Part shown: positions 57,861 to 64,000 of the stretch, in pieces | How the letters are laid out: each line of letters opens with the position of its first letter | Position numbering within the stretch: position 1 is the first letter of the stretch | NCBI RefSeq assembly: GCF_018614055.1 | Contig: NZ_JAGGPB010000038.1 | Span: forward strand, 1 to 64,000 | DNA length: 64,000 nucleotides | From: Streptomyces sp. ISL-98 | GTDB lineage: Bacteria > Actinomycetota > Actinomycetes > Streptomycetales > Streptomycetaceae | Reading direction: 5' to 3' | Translations under genes and position numbers: made by a program | The notes under the pieces: model-generated | Told to the model about the DNA's origin: nothing | Database searches by the model: none | The model's input: only the letters and a program-made list of their open reading frames with translations

Positions 57861-58331
57861 TTACTGGCTGCAGGTGGTGGTGTGGCCGTGCAGCGGGGTG
57901 TTGAGATCGCTTGGGGTGGTCTTGCGGCGGACGATGTGACCGGCGGCGAGGTGGCGCTGGCAGATGGTCAGGACTGGGGGGCCTTCCGGCAGCCGTTCGG
58001 GATGGCAGTCCGCCTCCGCAGCGCTCTCGTTGGCTGCGGGCAGGAGGTGGAAGGCGTCGTGCAGCGCGGTGGTGGCCTGCCACAGCCGGGTGTGGGCAGT
58101 GGCCAGGTGACGGCCCGCAGCTGGATGCGGTGGCCGGGTGGTCTCGGCGAGCTGGTCGAACAGCCGGTGCAGGGCGGTGAGGTGCGCGTGCAGCACGTCG
58201 AGGTGCACGCGGTCCGCGGGCTGTGGCGCAGAGGGTGCCGCCGTGGTGAGGGAGCGGGTGTGGTGGCGGACGCCGGCGGTGGCGGCACGTAGGTAGGGGT
58301 GCGCGTCGCCGACGGGGGTGGCAGAGGTCAA
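57861..58331 (-). CDS. Hypothetical protein, 156 aa
   Basis: TTG 58331 with AGGAAGGA ten bases upstream starts TSATPVGDAHPYLRAATAGV. Helical middle (DVLHAHLTALHRLFDQLAET; HTRLWQATTALHDAFHLLPA), His-rich, with two Cys (EADCHPER, TICQRH) toward the end. No family recognised. Packed between the secreted protein and a 202-residue gene. Confidence 0.55.
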   Translation of the reverse strand: MTSATPVGDAHPYLRAATAGVRHHTRSLTTAAPSAPQPADRVHLDVLHAHLTALHRLFDQLAETTRPPHPAAGRHLATAHTRLWQATTALHDAFHLLPAANESAAEADCHPERLPEGPPVLTICQRHLAAGHIVRRKTTPSDLNTPLHGHTTTCSQ

Positions 58332-58407
58332 AGGGGCAGGGGTCCTTCCTGCCGTAGCGGCAGGGGCAGTGACGGGCGATCCGCCAAAGACGGCGAGGGG
58401 CCGGTGG

Positions 58408-59016
58408 TCAGCGCGAGCGCCGGGGCGCTGCCGAGGACGGACCGGGAGGCGGGGGCGCGGGGACGCTGCGGGATGCGGTGCGGGAGGCGAGGATCTGTTC
58501 CTGCTCCTGGCGCAGGTCGAGGTACGTGCCGGGCGCCCGGGTGCCGACATGGCTGTGGTCGCTCACGACGTCCGCGTTGGAGGCGGAGTCGGTGTCGCCC
58601 GGGGCGCGGGTGTCCACCAGCCAGTTTTTGTATGAGGGCAATTGCGTGAGGGTGCGGTGCGCGTCGTCGAGGTCGGTGGCGTTGACGACGAACAGCCAGG
58701 GGCTTGCTCCCTCGTCGTGGCCGGGGCCCTTGAGGGCGATGGTGAAGGCGCGGTGTGCGGGGGCGGCGATCAGTCGCTCCAGCCGGTTCCTGATGGTGTC
58801 GAGGGTGTCGCTGGCTTCGATGGCCGTGGTGTAGCGGGCCTCCTCGTAGGCGGCGTGGTGGCCCTCGATGACGTAGCCGTCTTTGGTGCGGTGTTCGTCG
58901 AGAGCCGCTTGGTGGCGGCGGTGCATCTGGCGCAGCGGGTCCAGCAGCGCCTGGATGTCGTCGATGAGGTGCGAGGGGTGGGGCACGGCGGCACGGGCCG
59001 GAGGCTGGCGGGTCAC
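58408..59016 (-). CDS. Hypothetical protein, 202 aa
   Basis: ATG 59016 overlaps the upstream stop (ATGA). A helical N-terminal half (LIDDIQALLDPLRQMHRRHQ; TTAIEASDTLDTIRNRLERL) and a central alpha/beta part (WLFVVNATDLDDAHRTLTQL), then a Pro/Arg-rich tail. No family recognised. Coupled to the SCO6880-type gene. Confidence 0.62.
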   Translation of the reverse strand: MTRQPPARAAVPHPSHLIDDIQALLDPLRQMHRRHQAALDEHRTKDGYVIEGHHAAYEEARYTTAIEASDTLDTIRNRLERLIAAPAHRAFTIALKGPGHDEGASPWLFVVNATDLDDAHRTLTQLPSYKNWLVDTRAPGDTDSASNADVVSDHSHVGTRAPGTYLDLRQEQEQILASRTASRSVPAPPPPGPSSAAPRRSR

Positions 59017-60485
59017 AGGGCGGTCCGGGCGAGGGGCAGCGCGGTGAGGGTGAAGGCGTCGGGCTGCTGGTAGTTGAGGCGGCGCAGGTCGACGCCGGCG
59101 GTGACGGCGGCGGTCTCGATCTGCGCGCAGGCCGCGTCGAGGAGGGCATCGGTGTCGGCGGTGACGGTGACCAGGCCGGTCAGGGCGACGTCGGCGTGCC
59201 CGGCGATGAGCTGGCGCTCGCGCTGCTTGACGTCGGCGTACTCGACGGAGTCTTCCTCGCTGTCGACCTGTCCCCGGCGGGCGCGCTCATTCGCGTCGGC
59301 GATGATCGCCGCCTTCTTCCGCTGGACGTCCCGCAGTGCAGACTCGAGCCCCTGGGGCGCGTATATAAGGGACAGGCTGCGCCGCACACCGGCCGTGAAC
59401 ATGATGCCGTGGAGGAAGCCCGCTCCCATTTCGGTGCGCGGCCAGTTCTCCACCCAGTACGTGGCGTGGCGGGCGGAGTCGGTGGCGAGCCGGTCGTACT
59501 CCTCGAACTGGACGACGGGCCCGGCGGCTGCGGGGTCCGCCTCGGCGCGGCCGGTCTCGGACCACTGCTGGAGTGCGGCGAGCGCCTTCGGGTCGTAGGC
59601 GGTGCGGATCACGGCGGCGATCTCCCGGGCACTCAGCCACCCGGTCACCATGAGTCCGGCGTTGCGGGCGGCCTGGGCGATGGACGCGGTCGTCTGCTCC
59701 ATGACGGTGAACGCACCCGGCAGCCCTCCGCCTGCCTGCGAGATCAGACGCTTGGCGGCCTTCAGGTCCAGGGAGATGGCGAGGTAGGTCTCGTGCGGGG
59801 CGGCGGCGGGACCGGCCGAGGCGACCAGTTCGGAGTAGATCTGCCCGGCGACCGGGGTCTGGGGCTGGCCGTGCTGGGTCCAGTGGCGGGTGAGGGTGTC
59901 GCCGCTGTCGGGGACGGTGCGCTCCAGTACCTGCACGGTGGCGATGTGCCCGGTGCGGGCGATGCCTGCCAGTGCGCGTCCCCAGCTGTTGACGTTGTGG
60001 TTCTGGGTGGCGGGGTCGAGGAGGGCGAAGGCGCGGGAGGTGACGCGGGCGATGGCGGTCAGGGTCTGGCGGTGCGGGTCGTGCACGGCTGCGGCGCCGT
60101 TGGCGGAGTCGCCGGGCGTGACCACCTTGAGGGAGGCGGCGGTGCCGGGCAGATGAAGGACGCCGTCCTGCCGGGGGCGGGTGACGGGCCGGGCGAGCCA
60201 GAGCGTGTGGCCGGTGCGCCGGCGCTGTGCGTAGCGGGCGACGATCGGCGCCCAGTCGATCAGGGAACGGCCGTGCCGGCGGATCGCGACGAGCGCACCC
60301 GACGCAGCCCACAGCGGGGTCAGGGCGACGGCGCCGAGCAGCCCGGTGGAGACCACCGACATCAGTAGCAGCGCCAAGGCACCGGACACGAGGACGAGTT
60401 GGGGCAGGGAGAGGCCGAGGAGGATGCCGCGGCGGGACCGGTGCGGGAATTTCACCGTGACCGGGGCGACGGAGAGGTCAGTCAA
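59013..60485 (-). CDS. SCO6880-family conjugation protein
   Basis: 490 residues from TTG 60485 with AGGA upstream. Two closely spaced N-terminal membrane helices (LGLSLPQLVLVSGALALLLM; GLLGAVALTPLWAASGALVA) precede a large cytosolic region containing YAQRRRTGHTLWLARPVTRP and ATYWVENWPRTEMGAGFLHG. Length and order match the SCO6880 family, which in Streptomyces plasmids lies beside a VirB4-like ATPase and is thought to act like the N-terminal half of VirB4/TcpF-type proteins. Part of the membrane transfer complex. Confidence 0.8.
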   Translation of the reverse strand: MTDLSVAPVTVKFPHRSRRGILLGLSLPQLVLVSGALALLLMSVVSTGLLGAVALTPLWAASGALVAIRRHGRSLIDWAPIVARYAQRRRTGHTLWLARPVTRPRQDGVLHLPGTAASLKVVTPGDSANGAAAVHDPHRQTLTAIARVTSRAFALLDPATQNHNVNSWGRALAGIARTGHIATVQVLERTVPDSGDTLTRHWTQHGQPQTPVAGQIYSELVASAGPAAAPHETYLAISLDLKAAKRLISQAGGGLPGAFTVMEQTTASIAQAARNAGLMVTGWLSAREIAAVIRTAYDPKALAALQQWSETGRAEADPAAAGPVVQFEEYDRLATDSARHATYWVENWPRTEMGAGFLHGIMFTAGVRRSLSLIYAPQGLESALRDVQRKKAAIIADANERARRGQVDSEEDSVEYADVKQRERQLIAGHADVALTGLVTVTADTDALLDAACAQIETAAVTAGVDLRRLNYQQPDAFTLTALPLARTAL

Positions 60486-60888
60486 GGGGCGGGTCCTGGA
60501 GGCGCGGGTGGGGACCCGGGGGCGGGAGGCGCGGAGCACGTCCCGCCCCCGGGAAACGGGCAGGGGATCAGAGGCCGGTCGGGGGCGGCGGCGGCCCGGC
60601 CGTACCGCTGGTCGGGGTGGCCTGTGCACCGGAGGACGGCGGTGCGCCCTGGGGCGGCGGGGTCGTGGTCGGCGGAGCGGACTGCCATCCGCCGCCCTGA
60701 CCGGACGCGGCGCTCTGTCCGGAACCACCCGGTCCCGGGCTGCCGCCCACCTGGCCGCTGGTGTCGGCGGAGACGCTCGTCGGCGGAGGCTGGACGGCCT
60801 TCTCCAGGCCGGACTTGATGGCATCTCCACCGGGCGAGACGCCAGCTCCGCCGCCTTGCGAGTCTTCCTTGCCGCCCCCGCCCCCGCC

Positions 60889-61953
60889 TCAGCCGGTCGG
60901 GTTGGAGGCGATGTCGCCGGGGAAGCCACCTCCGCCTGCGGCGTCGGCACCTTGCGGGGCGGCGCCCGCTCCGGCTGCCGCGCCGCCGGTTCCGGCGGTG
61001 GCGGCTGCCGCGGCTGCCTTGCGGGCGGCCTTCTCGGCATGTGCCTTGGCGATCTGGGCTCCGGCACCGCCGGCGCGGTGGATGGACTCGCCGTCGGTTC
61101 CGTCGGCCGCCCAGTGCACGAACTTGAAGACCGCGTACGGGCACAGCAGCACCAGGACCATGATCACGATGCCGGACATGACGTCGGCGAGGGCGGCGAT
61201 GCCGTCCTTGGCTTCGGTCTTGCCCATGGCAGCGATGCCGAGCACGAAGATCACGGTCATCAGGAGCTTGGAGACCACAAGGGTGGCGGTGGCTTCGATC
61301 CAGCCCTTGCGCCAGCGGCGTGCGACCTCCCAGCCGCCACCGGCGCTGGCGAAGATCGCCAAAGTGACCATGACGAGGATGCCGACCTTGCGGACCATCA
61401 TCACGCACCAGTAGAGGAAGGCGCCGACGGCGGCTCCTAGGCCGGCGACCACCGGGACGAGCCAGCCCAGGCCGGACAGGGCGCCGATCTGGTTGACCTT
61501 CACGATGCGGCGAACGGCCGACTCAATGTTCAGGTGCGCGGTTTTGAACAGGCCGTCGGAGACGGCGTCGACCACCTCGACGGCGACCGTGGTGAAGGCG
61601 ATGGCGCAGAACGCAAAAAGAACGCCCGACATAGTGCCGGTGAATGCTTGTGTGAGGGCCTGGCCGTCGCGTCTGACGGCGGCCCGGATGAGCTGCGCGC
61701 AGAACGTCGCGACCAGCAGAACCAGGCCCAGCGGCAAGAGCATCTCGTAGTTGTCGCGGAACCAGCCGGCGTTCAGGTCTACCTTCGTGGTGGTGTTGAC
61801 CGCCTTGGCCGCCAGGTCGGCTGCGGCTGCTGCCAGTTCACCTGCGGACTTCGCCATCCAGTCGCCGATGGCCTTGCCGGGGTCCGTGGCGAAGTCGACC
61901 GCGTCGCCGACGGCGCACAGCTTGTCTGCCAGAGGGAAATCACAGAAACCCAC
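60889..61953 (-). CDS. VirB6/TrbL-like polytopic membrane protein
   Basis: 354 residues from GTG 61953 with AGGAGGAG upstream. Six to seven hydrophobic segments (e.g. MLLPLGLVLLVATFCAQLI; SGVLFAFCAIAFTTVAVEVV; IVIMVLVLLCPYAVFKFVHW) followed by an Ala/Gly-rich cytosolic tail fit TrbL/VirB6 inner-membrane channel proteins. The printed ORF ends TGA at 60889-60891, but the same frame stays open and coherent for ~106 more codons to TGA 60568 (Gly/Pro-rich, with DAIKSGLEKAVQPPPTSVSA). The stop may be a real truncation or an error; membrane parts are unaffected. Confidence 0.78.
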   Translation of the reverse strand: MGFCDFPLADKLCAVGDAVDFATDPGKAIGDWMAKSAGELAAAAADLAAKAVNTTTKVDLNAGWFRDNYEMLLPLGLVLLVATFCAQLIRAAVRRDGQALTQAFTGTMSGVLFAFCAIAFTTVAVEVVDAVSDGLFKTAHLNIESAVRRIVKVNQIGALSGLGWLVPVVAGLGAAVGAFLYWCVMMVRKVGILVMVTLAIFASAGGGWEVARRWRKGWIEATATLVVSKLLMTVIFVLGIAAMGKTEAKDGIAALADVMSGIVIMVLVLLCPYAVFKFVHWAADGTDGESIHRAGGAGAQIAKAHAEKAARKAAAAAATAGTGGAAAGAGAAPQGADAAGGGGFPGDIASNPTG

Positions 61954-61989
61954 GGGTTGTTACTCCTCCTTTCTTGTGTCAGGCGCGGG

Positions 61990-62679
61990 TCACTGAGTGA
62001 CGCTCGGAGCGATGGCGGCCAGGGAGCAGTCGTGGTTGGGGCGGCACTGCACGGCGAGGGTCACGGCGCGTTCTTCGGCTCCGCCGCCGCCCTTCTTCCA
62101 GGCGATCTGCTGCTTGCCGTTGACGGTGACGACGTAGATGTACGCCTCGGTGATCGCGGACGGGTCCTCGGCCAGGGCCTGCTTGAACGCGCCGGGGTAG
62201 TGGCCTTCGGTGACGGTGCCGGTCGCGTGCTGGTCCTGGTCGGCCATCCGCGACCACAGCACCGGATCGGGGACCTGGCCGGAGACCGAGGCCCAGTCGG
62301 CGTACTTGGTCTCTTCGGTCATCCACGCGCGCATGCCGGCGAGCTGCTGGTCGCGGCTGGTGTCGCGGGTGTCGTAGGACCACAGCATCTGTGCTGCGGC
62401 CTTGGCGTAGGCAACCGGCTCGGCGATCTGCGGGGGCTTGAGCACGGACCCCGATCCGGCGGCGGGCTTCGGGGCGGCCTCGGAGGAGGCAGGGCTGTTC
62501 GCCGGCGCCGGAACGGCGTGGTCCCGGTCCTGCTGGCCGCCACCGCTCCCACTCAGCCAGGCGACGGTGGCGGCGATGGCGAGCAGGACGGTGACGACCA
62601 GAGCGACGATCGCGATCCGCTTGTTGGCCGACCAGCCGATGCCGTAGGAGGACAGAGTGGGGAATCGGTTCCGCATCAT
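61990..62679 (-). CDS. VirB8-like single-pass membrane protein
   Basis: About 229 residues; ATGs at 62679 and 62676 overlap the upstream stop. A short cytosolic N-terminus, one membrane helix (RIAIVALVVTVLLAIAATVA), a Gly/Pro/Ala linker and a ~130-residue external domain (AAAQMLWSYDTRDTSRDQQL ... GAFKQALAEDPSAITEAYIY) with two Cys near the end (VQCRPNHDCS). This matches VirB8/TcpC-type NTF2-fold components of conjugation channels. Assignment from topology, not close sequence. Confidence 0.6.
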   Translation of the reverse strand: MMRNRFPTLSSYGIGWSANKRIAIVALVVTVLLAIAATVAWLSGSGGGQQDRDHAVPAPANSPASSEAAPKPAAGSGSVLKPPQIAEPVAYAKAAAQMLWSYDTRDTSRDQQLAGMRAWMTEETKYADWASVSGQVPDPVLWSRMADQDQHATGTVTEGHYPGAFKQALAEDPSAITEAYIYVVTVNGKQQIAWKKGGGGAEERAVTLAVQCRPNHDCSLAAIAPSVTQ

Positions 62680-62990
62680 TGGACCTGCGAACCGAGGGCC
62701 GAGAAGAACGCGACGATTCCGTTCGCGGCACCCAGGCCGAGGGCGGCGCCCGCGGCGACGACGGCGCCCTTCTTGCCGTTGGCCTCGGCCTGGTGGCCAC
62801 CGGTGTGATGACCCCAGGCCCACACGCCGAGGGAGACGGCAAGAGCACCGACGACGGCGATGATCCCGAACAGGTTGATGCTGTTGACGACGTTCTTCAG
62901 CACGGCGAGGCCGGGCAGGCCGCCGCCCTGGGGTGTGATGCCTGGGTCGTAGGCCAGCTGGATGACGCGGTCGGCGAGAGGGAGGGACAT
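62676..62990 (-). CDS. DUF6112-like small membrane protein (VirB2-like position)
   Basis: 104 residues from ATG 62990: MSLPLADRVIQLAYDPGITP then two membrane helices (NSINLFGIIAVVGALAVSLG; AAGAALGLGAANGIVAFFSA) separated by a Gly/His/Lys loop (HHTGGHQAEANGKKG). The LAYDPGI-P-GGGLPGL motif and size fit DUF6112, encoded in actinobacterial conjugation clusters. By size, topology and position it could be a pilin-like or channel-lining subunit, but this is inferred. No strong ribosome binding site. Confidence 0.68.
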   Translation of the reverse strand: MSLPLADRVIQLAYDPGITPQGGGLPGLAVLKNVVNSINLFGIIAVVGALAVSLGVWAWGHHTGGHQAEANGKKGAVVAAGAALGLGAANGIVAFFSALGSQVQ

Positions 62991-63120
62991 AGGTGTGGCG
63001 GGGCTCCTTGCATACGAGGGCCAGGCGAGGGGCCGACGGAAAAGAGGAAAGAGGAAGGGGCGCGGCGCTCGCGGCAGGGGGAGTGGCCGCGGCGGCAACC
63101 CGCCCGGAGCGGTGTCCGGG

Positions 63121-63355
63121 TGTAGGTTCCGATTTGACTTGTCGTCTGGCATCGCGCTGACCAGCGTCTTTGGTCGGCTATCCAGAGGACTTGTCGGCGG
63201 ATTCGTCCGGCCGATCTGTCGGACTCTTCAACCGAGACGGCCCGTTCGGGCTCTGCTGACAGATCTCTCGGACAGCCGACCTGCGGGTTTGCCCCAGCGG
63301 GTGACAAACCGACGACAGAATGGCCGGACAGCGACAAGTTGAACCGGAACCTACA
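63121..63355. mobile_element. 235-bp miniature element (MITE) with Tn7-like termini
   Basis: Starts TGTAGGTTCCG and ends CGGAACCTACA within ~25-bp imperfect inverted repeats (outer TGTAGGTTCCG, inner ACTTGTCG) and is flanked by perfect CCGGG duplications (63116-63120 and 63356-63360). Sub-terminal repeats of CTTGTCG/CGACAAG type occur on both sides. It contains no ORF of note. It occupies most of the 380-bp gap between the DUF6112-like and NlpC/P60 genes. Confidence 0.82.
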
Positions 63356-63369
63356 CCGGGCGGGTGCTG

Positions 63370-64000
63370 TCAGAGGACGCGGCGGGCGGCGAGGATGTCC
63401 CAGTCCTTGATCGGGGTGATCCGGACCGGTTTTGATGTGCGCGGCGCCTCGATCACCAGGCCCTTGCCCATGTACATGCCGACATGCTCGGGGCGGCTTG
63501 CGGTGCCGCGGCTGAAGATCAGGTCACCGGGCTGGAGCTTGCTGGGCGAGACCGCCTTGCCCTCGGTGACCTGCGTGTACGTGGTGCGGGTGAGGGTCAC
63601 GCCGGCGTGGGCGTACGCCTGCTGCATCAGCGAGCTGCAGTCGCAGCGGCCCATCGGGTCGGGGCCGTGCGAGTCGGTGCAGCTGCCGCCCCACTGGTAC
63701 TGCGTGCCGAGCTGGTGCATCGCCCAGTCGAGGGCTTTGCGGGCTTTGGGGTCGGCGTCCTTGGGGATCTTGTATCCCTTCGGGACGCTGCCCTCGGGGA
63801 TGCGGCCGAAGCCGGATCCGTCCTTGGCCGGAGTGCAGCCGGTGGTGCCGGTCGTGGACTCCTTGCCCTGGTCCGGCTCCTTGTCGTCCTTGTCCTTGCC
63901 GGTGCTCGGGAAGGTCTTGGCGATGGCGTCCTGGAGCGCGGTGGACAGGTCCTCCCACTGCGCGTACGCGTTCGGCAGGCCGGACTTCTGGACGGCCTGC
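63370..64000 (-). CDS. NlpC/P60-family peptidoglycan hydrolase (partial, 5' end outside window)
   Basis: The frame ending TGA at 63370 is open to the window edge (210 codons). The C-terminal ~110 residues are an NlpC/P60 (C40) peptidase: catalytic Cys in GRCDCSSLMQQAYAHAG, His in RPEHVGMYMGKGLV, and a polar residue in the following APRTSKPVRI strand; YQWGGSC marks the domain start. Upstream is a Lys/Asp/Glu-rich linker (GKDKDDKEPDQGKES) and the end of another domain, perhaps a lytic transglycosylase as in other actinobacterial transfer clusters. It would open the cell wall for the conjugation channel. Confidence 0.85.
   Translation of the reverse strand, partial: QAVQKSGLPNAYAQWEDLSTALQDAIAKTFPSTGKDKDDKEPDQGKESTTGTTGCTPAKDGSGFGRIPEGSVPKGYKIPKDADPKARKALDWAMHQLGTQYQWGGSCTDSHGPDPMGRCDCSSLMQQAYAHAGVTLTRTTYTQVTEGKAVSPSKLQPGDLIFSRGTASRPEHVGMYMGKGLVIEAPRTSKPVRITPIKDWDILAARRVL

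Noticed and set aside
63121..63355. oriT or large-operon promoter region
   Set aside because: The inverted repeats first suggested oriT, but the exact 5-bp duplications at both borders and the transposon-like termini fit a miniature element better. An oriT cannot be excluded without experiment.
1..64000. CRISPR arrays, tRNA and rRNA genes
   Set aside because: No regularly spaced identical repeats of CRISPR type, no cloverleaf candidates and no rRNA-like sequence were noticed on reading; a covariance-model scan was not possible.

Overview
The window reads as Streptomyces (or a close actinomycete) accessory DNA. GC and third-position GC are very high, and it carries DUF317-type proteins, a SCO6880-type conjugation protein, a DUF6112-like membrane protein and several actinobacterial transposases. 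I take it to be part of a conjugative (probably linear) plasmid or integrative element. No tRNA, rRNA or CRISPR array was seen.

Layout. (1) 1-5511 is scrap-yard DNA: a complete Tn3-family transposase, an IS5-family stub, an HTH gene, and a head-to-head junction of two broken genes (DUF6192 and an Mrr-like restriction nuclease). (2) 5548-11916 is a compact operon of three large, different tyrosine recombinases plus a small coiled-coil HTH protein, joined by 1-4 nt overlaps. It abuts a trpA-like gene that is cut short. (3) 12390-31589 and 51233-64000 are two halves of one long minus-strand operon. It encodes an NlpC/P60 hydrolase, small and polytopic membrane proteins of VirB8/VirB6 type, a SCO6880-type protein, a VirB4-like ATPase, a ParB-like protein, a TraG/VirD4-like coupling ATPase, a relaxase-like protein without its catalytic histidines, four DUF317-type proteins, a glycosyltransferase, an MFS transporter and many small unknowns. 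Neighbouring genes overlap or nearly touch.

(4) The operon is split by a 19.6-kb Tn7-like transposon at 31604-51237. It starts TGTAGG, ends CCTACA and is flanked by a perfect 5-bp duplication (CCTCG). It carries tnsA, tnsB, tnsC and a long tniQ/tnsD. It is composite: it holds three right-end copies and two left-end copies, and the internal right-end/left-end pair abuts head to tail. Cargo 1 holds IS4 and IS701 copies, a secreted beta-rich protein, a secreted nuclease and a cytosolic partner. Cargo 2 holds a two-component system divergent from a small secreted cysteine-containing protein, then a tnsA fragment. Insertion was at the extreme 3' end of the glycosyltransferase gene and replaced only its last few codons.

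(5) A 235-bp miniature element at 63121-63355 has the same TGTAGG...CCTACA termini and its own perfect 5-bp duplication (CCGGG). It looks like a MITE of the same transposon family, sitting in the same operon.

Two general cautions. Several genes are broken by single-base indels in or beside homopolymer runs, so some 'pseudogenes' may be sequencing errors. Eight operon genes have a good ribosome binding site but no ATG/GTG/TTG where the protein should begin. They are best explained by CTG, ATC or ACG starts, which is unusual enough to deserve testing.
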